Numbered from the stretch's first letter, positions 7,885-16,286 are shown. The stretch is DNA of 64,000 nucleotides from Microtetraspora fusca (GCF_001570365.1 NZ_BBYK01000041.1:62001-126000); one strand, 5' to 3'. Made by a program: numbers and translations. Notes: generated by a model from the letters alone, not told the origin.

Positions 7885-9054
7885 ATGCACAAGGCCTACG
7901 GGACGACCCTCGCGGCTGTCATGGCGTCGGCGGCCCTGCTGACCGCGGGGTGCGGGCAGGGACTGCTCAGCGGCGACCCCGGTTCCGGCGAGAAGAAGAA
8001 CGAGCCGATCGTGCTCGGCATGCTGATCCCGCAGTCGGGCAGCGAGGCGGCGATCGGCCCCTACATGAGCAACGCCGCCCAGCTCGCGGTGGACGAGATC
8101 AACGCCAAGGGTGGCGTCCTCGGCCGCACCCTGGAGCTGAAGACCGCCGACGACGCGTGCGACCCGCAGACCGCGGCAGCCGGGGCGAACAAGCTGGTCA
8201 CCGAGGGCATCCGGGTCTCGATCGGCGGGTACTGCTCGGGCGCGACCCTCCCCACGCTGCCGATCTTCGCCAAGGCCGGCATCCCGATGATCATCCCGGC
8301 GGCGAACTCGCAGGAGCTCGTCGACCAGAAGCTCAAGAACGTCTTCCTGATCAATGGCACCGGCACGCAGCAGGCCGCGGCGGCCGCCTCGTGGATGGCC
8401 AAGGACGGCGCCACCAAGGTCGCGCTCATGCACGACAACACCAGCTACTCCAAGGACATCGCGGTGCGCACCCAGACCCTGCTCGACGAGCCGGGCGGCC
8501 CGGAGACCGCGATCCTGGAGGCGGTCACGCCCAAGGAGAGCGACTACAGCGCCAACATCACCAAGGTGCTAGCCAAGAAGCCCGACTACGTCTACTGGAC
8601 CGGCTACTTCCAGGAGGGCGGCCTGATCGCCCGACAGCTCCGCCAGGCCGGGTACAAGGGCAAGATCATGGTCGGCGACGGCTCGGTCTCGCCGAAGCTG
8701 ATCGAGATCGCCGGTCCCGAGGCCGCCACCGGCCTGTACGCGACCATGACCCAGACGCCGGACACGCTCAAGGGCGCCGAGAACTGGATCGCCGACTACA
8801 AGAAGAAGTTCGGCACGGACCCGGGCCCGTACTCCAACCAGGCCTACGACGCGGTGCGGCTCGCCGCCGAGGCGGTCACCAAGGCGGACGGCACCGACGG
8901 GCAGAAGGTCATCTCGGCGCTGGAGGCGATCGACGGCTTCTCGATGTTCTCCGGGCCGCTGAAGTTCACCCCCGAGCACACGCTGAGCACCGGTGGTTTC
9001 CAGATCCTCGTCGTCAAGGACGGCAAGTTCGCCCTCCAGGACGACCTCCAGTGA
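7885..9054 (+). CDS. ABC transporter substrate-binding lipoprotein, branched-chain amino acid (Liv) type
   Basis: A 389-residue periplasmic-binding-protein type I (LivK/Leu-binding) family protein. The N-terminus is a lipoprotein signal: a hydrophobic stretch ends in LLTAGC with the lipidated cysteine at position 23, followed by a Gly/Ser-rich linker. The mature protein has the family motifs (IGPYMSNAAQLAVDEINAKGG, then a second lobe from about residue 150). It is the first gene of a Liv operon lying between hydroxyproline catabolic genes, so hydroxyproline, proline or a related imino acid is the likely ligand rather than leucine. The start is supported by GAGAAGAGG just upstream. Ligand identity is inference from context. 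Confidence 0.88.
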   Translation: MHKAYGTTLAAVMASAALLTAGCGQGLLSGDPGSGEKKNEPIVLGMLIPQSGSEAAIGPYMSNAAQLAVDEINAKGGVLGRTLELKTADDACDPQTAAAGANKLVTEGIRVSIGGYCSGATLPTLPIFAKAGIPMIIPAANSQELVDQKLKNVFLINGTGTQQAAAAASWMAKDGATKVALMHDNTSYSKDIAVRTQTLLDEPGGPETAILEAVTPKESDYSANITKVLAKKPDYVYWTGYFQEGGLIARQLRQAGYKGKIMVGDGSVSPKLIEIAGPEAATGLYATMTQTPDTLKGAENWIADYKKKFGTDPGPYSNQAYDAVRLAAEAVTKADGTDGQKVISALEAIDGFSMFSGPLKFTPEHTLSTGGFQILVVKDGKFALQDDLQ

Positions 9055-9067
9055 CCTCCAGGGAATC

Positions 9068-9079
9068 GTGACATGTCAC
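9068..9079. promoter_or_regulatory. 12-bp palindrome covering the livH-like start codon
   Basis: GTGACATGTCAC is a perfect palindrome and contains the ATG at 9073. It shares the ATGTCAC/GTGACAT half-site with the inverted repeat at 7850-7870. It could be a second, intragenic-type site for the same regulator, or chance in a short sequence. Evidence is symmetry only. Confidence 0.3.
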
Positions 9080-9966
9080 AACTGGTCTGGAACGGGCTGT
9101 TCGTCGGTTCGTTCTACGCGCTCGTGGCGCTGGGCTACAGCATGGTCTACGGGATCATCAAGCTGCTCAACTTCGCCCACGGCGACCTGTACATGCTCGG
9201 CGCGTTCGTCGGCTTCGCCGTCCTCGGCGCGGCCGGCGGCGTGTCGGCCGCGATGGCGCTGCCGCTGCTGCTGCTCGTCCTCATGCTCACCATGGGCGTC
9301 ACCGGCCTGGCCGGGGTGGCGCTCGAACGGGTCGCCTACCGGCGGCTCCGCGGCGCGCCCCGGCTCTCGCTGCTGATCACCGCGGTCGGCGCGTCCTTCG
9401 CCCTGGAGTACGGCATGCGCGCCGCCGCGGGCGCCGACCCGCGCGTGTACCCGGTGCGGCTCGGCGGCACCACGCTGGAGGTCCTCGGCGCGCGGGTCAC
9501 GCTCCAGCAGCTCACCCTGGTGGCCGTGGCCGTTCTCCTCATGATCGGCCTCAACCTGCTCGTCACCCGCTCCCGCGAGGGACGCGCCATGCGGGCCGTC
9601 GCGCTCGACCCCAAGGCCGCCGCGCTCATGGGCATCGACGTGGACGCCATCATCTCCCGGACCTTCTTCCTCGGCTCCGCCCTCGCCGGAGCCGCCGGGG
9701 TCATGGCCGGGGCGCACTACGGAAAGATCGACTTCATGATGGGCTTCCTGATCGGCCTCAAGGCGTTCACGGCGGCCGTCATCGGCGGCATCGGCAACAT
9801 CCCCGGCACCATGCTCGGCGGGCTGCTCCTCGGCCTGCTCGAATCGTTCGGCACCTTCTGGCTCGGCGGCGAGTGGCGGGACGTCTTCGCCTTCGGCGTG
9901 CTCATCCTGTTCCTGACCGTGCGGCCGACCGGCCTGCTCGGCGAACGCGTCACGGAGCGGGTGTGA
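9073..9966 (+). CDS. ABC transporter permease, LivH family
   Basis: A 297-residue inner-membrane permease of the branched-chain amino acid type. It has about eight membrane segments and the LivH N-terminal signature (GLFVGSFYALVALGYSMVYGIIKLLNFAHGD). The cytoplasmic coupling region (AVALDPKAAALMGIDVDAI) contacts the ATPases, and the C-terminal glycine-rich IGGIGNIPGTMLGG is characteristic. It forms a heterodimer with the LivM-like protein. It starts 18 bp after the binding protein and its stop overlaps the next start. The predicted cargo is an imino or amino acid, judged from the surrounding catabolic genes. Confidence 0.92.
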   Translation: MSQLVWNGLFVGSFYALVALGYSMVYGIIKLLNFAHGDLYMLGAFVGFAVLGAAGGVSAAMALPLLLLVLMLTMGVTGLAGVALERVAYRRLRGAPRLSLLITAVGASFALEYGMRAAAGADPRVYPVRLGGTTLEVLGARVTLQQLTLVAVAVLLMIGLNLLVTRSREGRAMRAVALDPKAAALMGIDVDAIISRTFFLGSALAGAAGVMAGAHYGKIDFMMGFLIGLKAFTAAVIGGIGNIPGTMLGGLLLGLLESFGTFWLGGEWRDVFAFGVLILFLTVRPTGLLGERVTERV

Positions 9967-10976
9967 CCGGGCCGGGCGAGGGCGCGCCCCTCGCTGAGGC
10001 CGCCCCGGAAGCGGCGCCGGCGCCTCGTGCGGGTCGCCGCGGGGCGGGCCCCCGCTCGATCGCGTCCCGGCTGATGGAGAACCGGTGGGCCGGGCTGGCC
10101 GGGCTCGCGGTCGCCCTGCTCGCGCCGTTCGTCAACGCCACGCCGTACGCGCTGTCGGTGATGACCAGCGCCGCGATCTTCGTGATGCTGGCGGCCGGGC
10201 TCAACATCGTCGTCGGTTACTGCGGCCTGCTCGACCTCGGGTACATCGCGTTCTTCGCGGTCGGCGCGTACACCAGCGGCGTGCTGTCCACCCGCCTCGG
10301 CCTGCCGCTGATCGCCACCCTGCCCGCCGTCCTGGTCGTCACGGTGATCGCCGGCCTGGTGATCGGCGCCCCGACCCTGCGGCTGCGCAGCGACTATCTC
10401 GCGATCGTGACGCTCGGCTTCGGTGAGATCATCCGCGTCACCGCGACCAACCTCGACGTCACGGGAGGGCCCTCGGGGATCTACGGCATCCCCGGGCTTA
10501 CCGGGGGCCCGGTGTCCTTCTACTACCTGACCGTGCTGGTCGTCGCGGTCGCCGTGGTCGGCGCCGCCCGGCTGGGCCGCTCCCGCCTGGGCCGGGCGTG
10601 GCGGTTCGTCCGCGAGGACGAGGACGCCGCCGAGGCCATGGGCGTCCACACCTACAAGGTCAAGATGGCCGCCTACGTGGCCGGCGCGATCTGGGGCGGC
10701 CTGGCCGGGGTCCTGTTCGGCGCGCACCTGTCGGCGGTCTCCCCGGGCAGCTTCACGTTCCTGCAGTCCGCGCTGGTGCTGATGGCGGTCGTGCTCGGCG
10801 GCATGGGATCCATCAGGGGCGTCGTCGTCGGGGCGGTGGTCGTCAGCCTCCTGCCCGAACTGCTGCGCGACCTCGCCGACTACCGGTACGTGGCCTTCGG
10901 CGTCCTGTTGATCATCGTGATGCTGGTGCGGCCGCAGGGCCTGTGGCCGGCCAGGCCCGGGGAGGTCCCCAAGTGA
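9963..10976 (+). CDS. ABC transporter permease, LivM family
   Basis: A 337-residue permease partner of the LivH-like protein. After a 35-residue Ala/Pro/Arg-rich cytoplasmic N-terminus come about nine hydrophobic segments. LivM signatures include GLLDLGYIAFFAVGAYTSG, RSDYLAIVTLGFGEIIR and the ATP-subunit coupling helix EDEDAAEAMGVHTYKVK. I chose the GTG at 9963, which overlaps the livH-like stop (GTGA). A longer frame upstream lies inside livH and is not expected to be translated. The stop in turn overlaps the GTG of the first ATPase gene. Confidence 0.92.
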   Translation: MTGPGEGAPLAEAAPEAAPAPRAGRRGAGPRSIASRLMENRWAGLAGLAVALLAPFVNATPYALSVMTSAAIFVMLAAGLNIVVGYCGLLDLGYIAFFAVGAYTSGVLSTRLGLPLIATLPAVLVVTVIAGLVIGAPTLRLRSDYLAIVTLGFGEIIRVTATNLDVTGGPSGIYGIPGLTGGPVSFYYLTVLVVAVAVVGAARLGRSRLGRAWRFVREDEDAAEAMGVHTYKVKMAAYVAGAIWGGLAGVLFGAHLSAVSPGSFTFLQSALVLMAVVLGGMGSIRGVVVGAVVVSLLPELLRDLADYRYVAFGVLLIIVMLVRPQGLWPARPGEVPK

Positions 10977-11800
10977 ACGCCCCGCTGCTCTCCGTCGAGG
11001 GCCTGCGGCTCGCCTTCGGCGGCGTGCTCGCCATCGACGGGCTCACCTTCGCCGTCGGCGAGGCCGAGATCGTCTCGGTGATCGGCCCCAACGGCGCGGG
11101 CAAGACGTCCGCGTTCAACTGCGTGACCGGCTTCTACCGGCCCACCGCGGGATCGGTGCGGCTGCGTGGGCGCGACATCACCGGCCTGCGCCCCTCGGCG
11201 GTGGCCGCGCTCGGCGTCGCCCGCACGTTCCAGAACCTGCGGCTGTTCGGCGAGATGTCCGTCCTCGACAACGTCCGCGCCGGGACCCACCTGCGGATCA
11301 GGCAGAACGTCCTCGACGCGCTGCTGCACACCCCGCGCTACCGCAGGAGCGAGCAGGAGAGCACAGAGCAGGCCCACCACTGGCTCGACTTCGCCGGCTT
11401 GCGCGGCGACCGGTACGGCCCGGCCCGGGCCCTGCCCTACGGCGAGCAGCGCCGGGTGGAGATCGCCAGAGCGCTCGCCCGCCGTCCCGACCTGCTGCTG
11501 CTCGACGAGCCCGCCGCCGGGCTCAACCACACGGAGAAGGCCGAGATGCTCGACCTCATCCGCCGCATCCGCGAGCAGGGCGTCGCGATCGTCCTGATCG
11601 AGCACGACATGGGGCTGGTGATGGACGTCTCGCAGCGCGTGGTCGTGCTCAACTTCGGGCGGGAGATCGCCGACGGGCCCCCGGACGAGGTGCGGCGCGA
11701 CCCCGAGGTCGTCGAGGCGTACCTCGGCCGGGACGCCGACGAGGCCGAGATCGAGCAGGCCAGGGCGAGCGTGGCGGGAGGACGCGATGGCGGCGCTTGA
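10973..11800 (+). CDS. ABC transporter ATP-binding protein, LivG family
   Basis: A 275-residue ATPase of the Liv importer. Walker A is GPNGAGKTS, the Q loop lies in TFQNLRLFGEMSV, the signature is the LivG-type LPYGEQRRVEIARAL in place of LSGGQ, Walker B is LLLLDEPAAGLN and the switch His is in LIEHDMG. The unusual signature and the roughly 20-residue insertion after the Q loop are normal for LivG. The start GTG overlaps the permease stop. The C-terminus runs 14 bp into the next ATPase gene, so all five Liv genes are translationally coupled. Confidence 0.92.
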   Translation: MNAPLLSVEGLRLAFGGVLAIDGLTFAVGEAEIVSVIGPNGAGKTSAFNCVTGFYRPTAGSVRLRGRDITGLRPSAVAALGVARTFQNLRLFGEMSVLDNVRAGTHLRIRQNVLDALLHTPRYRRSEQESTEQAHHWLDFAGLRGDRYGPARALPYGEQRRVEIARALARRPDLLLLDEPAAGLNHTEKAEMLDLIRRIREQGVAIVLIEHDMGLVMDVSQRVVVLNFGREIADGPPDEVRRDPEVVEAYLGRDADEAEIEQARASVAGGRDGGA

Positions 11801-12506
11801 GATCGACGGGCTGGACGTCCACTACGGCGGTGTTCACGCGCTGCGCGGGCTGTCGCTGACGGTCGGGGAGGGCGAGGTCGTCGCCCTGCTCGGCAACAAC
11901 GGGGCGGGCAAGACGACCACCCTGTCGGCGGTGTCGGGGCTGGTGCGGCCCAGCGCGGGCCGCATCGCGTACGAGGGCCGCGACATCACCGGCGCCAAGC
12001 CGAGCGCGATCGTCCGGCTCGGGCTGGTCCACGTCCCCGAGGGACGGCGCGTTTTCAGCACCCTCAGCGTCCACGACAACCTCCTGCTCGGCGGGTACGC
12101 GGTGCACGACCAGGCCGAGGTCAGGCGGCGGATCGACCGCGTGTACGGCCTGCTGCCCCGCCTGGCCGAGCGCGCCGGCCAGCAGGGCGGCACCCTCTCC
12201 GGCGGCGAGCAGCAGATGCTCGCCATCGGCCGCGCGCTGGTCACCGGCCCCCGCCTGCTGCTGCTCGACGAGCCGTCCATGGGCCTCGCCCCGCTCGTGG
12301 TCGCCGCGGTCATGGACGTGATCAGGGAGATCAACGCGGAGGGGACGGCGGTGCTGCTGGTCGAGCAGAACGCCAGGGCCGCCCTGAAGATCGCGCACCG
12401 CGGGTACGTGATCGAGAACGGGGCGTGCGTCGTGACGGGAACCGCCGCCGAACTGCGCGACGACGCGCGGGTCGCCGAGGCGTATCTGGGAGGAAGCGTG
12501 CGATGA
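11787..12506 (+). CDS. ABC transporter ATP-binding protein, LivF family
   Basis: A 239-residue second ATPase of the importer. Walker A is GNNGAGKTT, the LivF motif VPEGRRVFSTLSVHDNL occurs near residue 77, the signature is LSGGEQQMLAIGRAL, Walker B is LLLLDEPSMGLAP and the H loop is LLVEQNA. Length and motifs are typical of LivF, which pairs with LivG under the LivH-LivM channel. The stop overlaps the start of the second proline-racemase-like gene (ATGA), which ties the transporter directly to catabolism of its cargo. Confidence 0.93.
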   Translation: MAALEIDGLDVHYGGVHALRGLSLTVGEGEVVALLGNNGAGKTTTLSAVSGLVRPSAGRIAYEGRDITGAKPSAIVRLGLVHVPEGRRVFSTLSVHDNLLLGGYAVHDQAEVRRRIDRVYGLLPRLAERAGQQGGTLSGGEQQMLAIGRALVTGPRLLLLDEPSMGLAPLVVAAVMDVIREINAEGTAVLLVEQNARAALKIAHRGYVIENGACVVTGTAAELRDDARVAEAYLGGSVR

Positions 12507-13570
12507 GAGCCGTATACGACGTTCGCACGATCGACTACCACACCGCGGGCGAGCCGTTCCGGATCGTCGTCTCGGGCGCGCCGCCGATCCCCGGCGCGAC
12601 GGTGCTCGACCGCAGGACGGCCGCGTCCGCGCCCGAGGTGGACGCCGTACGGCGGCTGCTCTGCCACGAGCCGCGCGGCCACGCCGACATGTACGGCTGC
12701 TTCCTCGTCCCGCCCGATGTTCCGCCCGATGTTCCGTCCGATGTTCCGTCCGATGTCCCGTCCGACGGTTCACCCGGCGGTTCCGCGCCGGCCGACCTCG
12801 GCGTGCTCTTCTGGCACAAGGACGGCTACTCCACGGCGTGTGGCCACGGCACCATCGCGCTCGGCGCGTACGCCGTGGAGTACGGCCTGGTCCCGGCCGC
12901 CGAGGACGGCGAGACGACCGTCGAGATCGACGTGCCGTCGGGCCGCGTGCAGGCCCGGGTGCGCCGCGCGGGCGGCGTGGTCGAGGCGGTGACGTTCCGG
13001 AACGTGCCGTCCTACGTCGTCGCCAGGGACGTGCCCGCCTGCGGCGTCACGGTGGACATCGCGTACGGCGGCGCGATCTACGCCTCCGTGCCGGCCGCCG
13101 CGTTCGGCCTCGCGGTGACCCCTGAGGACCTGCCCGCCCTGATCGCCGCCGGCCGGTCGGTCAAGGCCGGGCTGGAGGGGCACCCGGCGGCGCGGCACCC
13201 CGCCGACGACCGGCTCTCCGGGATCTACGGGGTGATCTTCTACGACGATCTCGGGTCCGCCGGCGACCGGCACCACCAGCGCAACGTCACCGTCTTCGCG
13301 GACGGCGAGGTCGACCGGTCGCCCTGCGGGTCGGGCACCGCCGCGCGGCTGGCGTCGCTCGCCGAGGGACGTCCCGATCCCCGGGCGGTCACTCTCCGGC
13401 ACGAGGGCGTCGCGGGCGGCGTGTTCCTGGCGAGCGTGGCCGCGGTGACGGAGGAGGCCGGACGCCCGGCGATCGTCCCGGAGATCGAGGGCACCGCGTT
13501 CCGCACCGGAGAGCACCGGTTCGTCCTCGACCCCCGTGACCCCCTCGGCCCCGGGTTCACCCTCCGATGA
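12503..13570 (+). CDS. Proline racemase family protein (second paralog, Cys/Cys active site)
   Basis: A 355-residue proline-racemase-superfamily enzyme. The catalytic pair is retained as C113 (TACGHGTIA) and C275 (DRSPCGSGTAA), so a simple trans-3-hydroxyproline dehydratase (Cys/Thr or Ser/Cys) is not supported even though a reductase typical of that route follows. Racemase or epimerase activity on another imino acid is the straightforward reading. Residues 72-95 are an extra Asp/Val/Pro/Ser-rich loop encoded by tandem 12-bp units, absent from the first paralog at 2574. It is coupled to the LivF-like gene by an ATGA overlap. Family certain; substrate open. Confidence 0.82.
   Translation: MRAVYDVRTIDYHTAGEPFRIVVSGAPPIPGATVLDRRTAASAPEVDAVRRLLCHEPRGHADMYGCFLVPPDVPPDVPSDVPSDVPSDGSPGGSAPADLGVLFWHKDGYSTACGHGTIALGAYAVEYGLVPAAEDGETTVEIDVPSGRVQARVRRAGGVVEAVTFRNVPSYVVARDVPACGVTVDIAYGGAIYASVPAAAFGLAVTPEDLPALIAAGRSVKAGLEGHPAARHPADDRLSGIYGVIFYDDLGSAGDRHHQRNVTVFADGEVDRSPCGSGTAARLASLAEGRPDPRAVTLRHEGVAGGVFLASVAAVTEEAGRPAIVPEIEGTAFRTGEHRFVLDPRDPLGPGFTLR
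12716..12763 (+). repeat. Four in-frame 12-bp tandem repeats inside the second proline-racemase gene
   Basis: Four consecutive units of gatgttccgtcc (the first with ccc at the end, the fourth with gtcccg) encode repeated Asp-Val-Pro-Ser/Pro. A degenerate fifth unit follows. Because units are multiples of three, copy number can change without frameshift. The repeats sit in a loop between the MYGCFLVP strand and the LGVLFWHKDGY strand, away from both catalytic cysteines. Confidence 0.9.
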
Positions 13571-13633
13571 GACGCCGGCACGGCCGTGGGCAGCGGGAGA
13601 GCGAGACGGCGACGAGATGAGGAGGACGCCCGG

Positions 13634-14611
13634 ATGAACGGCCTGCCCCACCTGGACGGCGACACGATCGACCGGCTCGTGCCTCCCGAGCGGGCCGTGG
13701 AAGCCCTGGAGGAGGCGCTGCGCGGCGGGCTCGACCCCGAGCAGGCCCCGCCGCGCCCGGTTGTCGACGTCCCGGCCGGGCAGTTCCTCCTCATGCCGGC
13801 GTCGTCCGGGGCGTACGCGGGCGTGAAGGTCGCCACGGTGGCCCCGGGCAACCCGGCGCGCGGGCTGCCCCGGATCCAGGCCCTCTACCTGCTGCTCGAC
13901 GCCGCCACGCTCACCCCGCTCGCCACGATGGACGGCACCGCGCTGACCACGCTGCGCACCCCCGCCGTCTCGGCGCTCGCCGTACGGCGTCTCGCGCCGC
14001 CGGACGCCCGCTCGCTCGTCGTGTTCGGCTCCGGACCGCAGGCGTGGGGGCACGTGACGGCCCTGCGCGGGGTGCGCCCGGTCGAGGAGGTCACCGTGGT
14101 TGCCCGGGACCCGGACCGCGCGGCCGGGCTGGCGCGGCGGTGCGCCGCCGCCGGTCTGACCGCCCGCTCCCATCCGGCGTCAGACCCCTCCTGGCGGCGT
14201 GCGGTCGAGGAGGCCGACCTGGTCGCCTGCTGCACCACCGCGCGGACGCCGCTGTTCCCCGGCGGCCTGGTGCGCGACCGCGCGGTCGTGGTCGCCGTCG
14301 GATCGCACGAGCCGGACGCGCGCGAACTGGACGACGACCTCATCGCCCGCTCCGTCGTCGTCGTGGAGGCCCGTACGGCGGCCCTGGCGGAGGCGGGCGA
14401 CCTGGTCGTCCCGTTGCGGGCCGGTAGGATCACGGCTGGCCACCTCGCCGGAAACCTCGCCGACCTCGTCGCCGGCCGGGTGGCGCCCGGACCGGGCCCC
14501 GCCGTCTTCAAGAGCGTGGGCATGGCCTGGCAGGACCTGGTGGTCGCCTCCGCGGCGTACGACGCGTGGACCGCCCGCGGGGAGATCTCCGGTGAGCACG
14601 AAAGAGGGTAG
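13634..14611 (+). CDS. Ornithine cyclodeaminase/mu-crystallin family protein, possible delta1-pyrroline-2-carboxylate reductase
   Basis: A 325-residue OCD/mu-crystallin family member. The N-terminal half carries the substrate-side motifs (GVKVATVAPGNPARGLP and TPLATMDGTALTTLRT), and the NAD(P) Rossmann motif VVFGSGPQAWGH starts near residue 130. Members linked to proline-racemase-superfamily enzymes reduce pyrroline-2-carboxylate to L-proline, which is the role I infer here. The start ATG at 13634 follows GAGGAGG; it begins 63 bp after the racemase gene. It ends 4 bp before the regulator. Ornithine cyclodeaminase or alanine dehydrogenase activity cannot be excluded from sequence alone. Confidence 0.8.
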   Translation: MNGLPHLDGDTIDRLVPPERAVEALEEALRGGLDPEQAPPRPVVDVPAGQFLLMPASSGAYAGVKVATVAPGNPARGLPRIQALYLLLDAATLTPLATMDGTALTTLRTPAVSALAVRRLAPPDARSLVVFGSGPQAWGHVTALRGVRPVEEVTVVARDPDRAAGLARRCAAAGLTARSHPASDPSWRRAVEEADLVACCTTARTPLFPGGLVRDRAVVVAVGSHEPDARELDDDLIARSVVVVEARTAALAEAGDLVVPLRAGRITAGHLAGNLADLVAGRVAPGPGPAVFKSVGMAWQDLVVASAAYDAWTARGEISGEHERG

Positions 14612-14615
14612 TGAC

Positions 14616-15338
14616 ATGGCGCCTTCGGCCGCGGACGGGCTCGGCCTGCCGCTGGTGGGCGAGCGGCAGAGCCTGCGCGAGCAGGTGGCGCAGGCGCTGC
14701 GGGACGCACTTGTCGCGGGCGAGATGCGGCCGGGAGTGGTCTACTCCGCGCCGGTGCTCGCCGCCCAGTTCGGCGTCTCCGCCACCCCCGTGCGGGAGGC
14801 GATGCTCGACCTGGCCAAGGAGGGCCTGGTCGAGGCGGTGCGCAACAAGGGCTTCCGGGTGACCGAGATGACCGACCGCGACCTCGACGAGATCACCGAG
14901 ATCCGCCAGCTCATCGAGGTCCCGACGGTGGCCCGGCTGGCCGGCAGCCGCCCGGCCGCCGACTTCGAGGAGCTGCGGCCGGTCGCAGAGGAGATCGTCG
15001 CGGCGGCCCGGCGCGGCGACCTGATCGCCTACGTCAACGCCGACCTGCGCTTCCACCTGGGGCTGCTGAGCCTGGCCGGCAACGCCCACCTCGTCGAGGT
15101 GATCCGCGACCTGCGCGGCCGGGCCCGCCTGTACGGCCTGCGCGGCCTGGCCGAGCGCGGCATCCTGATCGACTCGGCCGGCGAGCACGTCGCCATCGTG
15201 GACGCCCTGGTCCGCGGCGACGCCGCGGCGGCCGAGCGTGTCATGAGCCACCACATCCAGCACGTACGCGGCATCTGGGCGGACAAGCCGGAAAGCAGGC
15301 CCGGGACCCGGCCGGCCCCGGAAGAGCCGGAGGCGTAG
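14616..15338 (+). CDS. GntR family transcriptional regulator, FCD (FadR) subfamily
   Basis: A 240-residue regulator. The winged helix-turn-helix occupies about residues 18-85 (SLREQVAQALRDALVAGEMRPG, then LAAQFGVSATPVREAMLDLAKEGL). The all-helical FCD ligand domain follows, with the expected metal-site residues: Asp and His in NADLRFHLGLL, His in EHVAIVDAL and His in MSHHIQHV. Such proteins usually repress adjacent catabolic genes and are released by an acid metabolite. Here the likely targets are the Liv and racemase genes; the palindromes at 7850 and 9068 are candidate sites. The ATG at 14616 is preceded by AAAGAGG. Confidence 0.9.
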   Translation: MAPSAADGLGLPLVGERQSLREQVAQALRDALVAGEMRPGVVYSAPVLAAQFGVSATPVREAMLDLAKEGLVEAVRNKGFRVTEMTDRDLDEITEIRQLIEVPTVARLAGSRPAADFEELRPVAEEIVAAARRGDLIAYVNADLRFHLGLLSLAGNAHLVEVIRDLRGRARLYGLRGLAERGILIDSAGEHVAIVDALVRGDAAAAERVMSHHIQHVRGIWADKPESRPGTRPAPEEPEA

Positions 15339-15353
15339 CGGCCCCGGGGCGGC

Positions 15354-16286
15354 TCAGCCGGAGCGGGTCGCGCCGATCGAGGCGATGACCACACAGCCGA
15401 TCGCCGCCCACTCGCGTACCTGCAGGAACTCCCCGAGCACGAAGAGGCCGACCAGCGCGGCGACGGCGGGTTCGAGACTCATGAGAATGCCGAAGACCCG
15501 CTTCGGCATCCTCCGCAGCGCCTCCAGCTCGATCGAGTACGGGATGACCGAGGAGAGCAGCCCGACCCCGGCCCCCACGAGCAGGATCTCCGGGCGCAGC
15601 AGGTCGGCGCCGCCGGAGGCCACCCCGACGGGGGCGACGGCGATCGTGGCGACGACCATGGCGAGCGCCAGCCCGCTCGACCCCGGGAACCGGGCGCCGG
15701 TGGCGGCCGACAGCAGGATGTAGGCGGCCCACATGGCGCCCGCGAGCGCGGCGAACCCGATGCCCACCCAGTCGGCGCCGTCCGCCTGGCCCCACGGGGC
15801 GAGCAGGACCACCCCGGCGGCGGCCAGCGCGACCCACAGCAGGTCGACCCGCCGCCGCGACGCCACGACGGCCACGGTGAGCGGCCCGATGAACTCGATC
15901 GCGACCGCGATGCCCATGGGCAGCCGGGCCAGCGCCTCGTAGAAGGACAGGTTCATGAAGCCGAGGCTGAGCCCGAAGGCCACGCCGACGGCGAGGTCGC
16001 GCCGGGTGAGCCCCCTCAGCCGGGGCCGGGCGACGGGCACGAGGATGACCGCGCCGATCGCGATCCGCAGGAACACCACGGCGGACGGCGGCAGCTCGGC
16101 GAAGAGGTTCTTGGCCAGCCCGGCCCCGACCTGCACCGACAGGATCGCGAGCAGCACCAGTCCCGGCGGCGGGATCGAGTCCGACGCCGCCCGCAGCAGC
16201 GCCCCTGGGCGCATCCCGCCGCGCCCCATACGGAACGGTCCGGCCCGGTACGGCTCCGCCGCCCCCCACACGGGTTCAGCCGTCAT
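15354..16286 (-). CDS. EamA/DMT family exporter, RhtA-like
   Basis: A 310-residue DMT-superfamily protein with ten predicted membrane helices arranged as two EamA repeats. The C-terminal repeat segment (IELEALRRMPKRVFGILMSLEPAVAALVG) closely follows the RhtA threonine/homoserine exporter pattern. The first repeat has the typical GFMNLSFYEALARLPMGIAVAIEFIGP. I place the start at the ATG at 16286, 10 nt after GGGAGG; an in-frame extension upstream lacks such a site. It converges on the GntR regulator with a 15-bp gap. Export of amino acids fits the family but the cargo is unknown. Confidence 0.85.
   Translation of the reverse strand: MTAEPVWGAAEPYRAGPFRMGRGGMRPGALLRAASDSIPPPGLVLLAILSVQVGAGLAKNLFAELPPSAVVFLRIAIGAVILVPVARPRLRGLTRRDLAVGVAFGLSLGFMNLSFYEALARLPMGIAVAIEFIGPLTVAVVASRRRVDLLWVALAAAGVVLLAPWGQADGADWVGIGFAALAGAMWAAYILLSAATGARFPGSSGLALAMVVATIAVAPVGVASGGADLLRPEILLVGAGVGLLSSVIPYSIELEALRRMPKRVFGILMSLEPAVAALVGLFVLGEFLQVREWAAIGCVVIASIGATRSG

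Noticed and set aside
12716-12775. CRISPR-like short repeats
   Set aside because: Units are contiguous without spacers and in frame inside an enzyme gene.
12503-13570. trans-3-hydroxyproline dehydratase for the second racemase-family gene
   Set aside because: The active site has two cysteines (C113, C275), not the Cys/Thr or Ser/Cys pattern of characterised dehydratases. Kept only as an open question in the findings.
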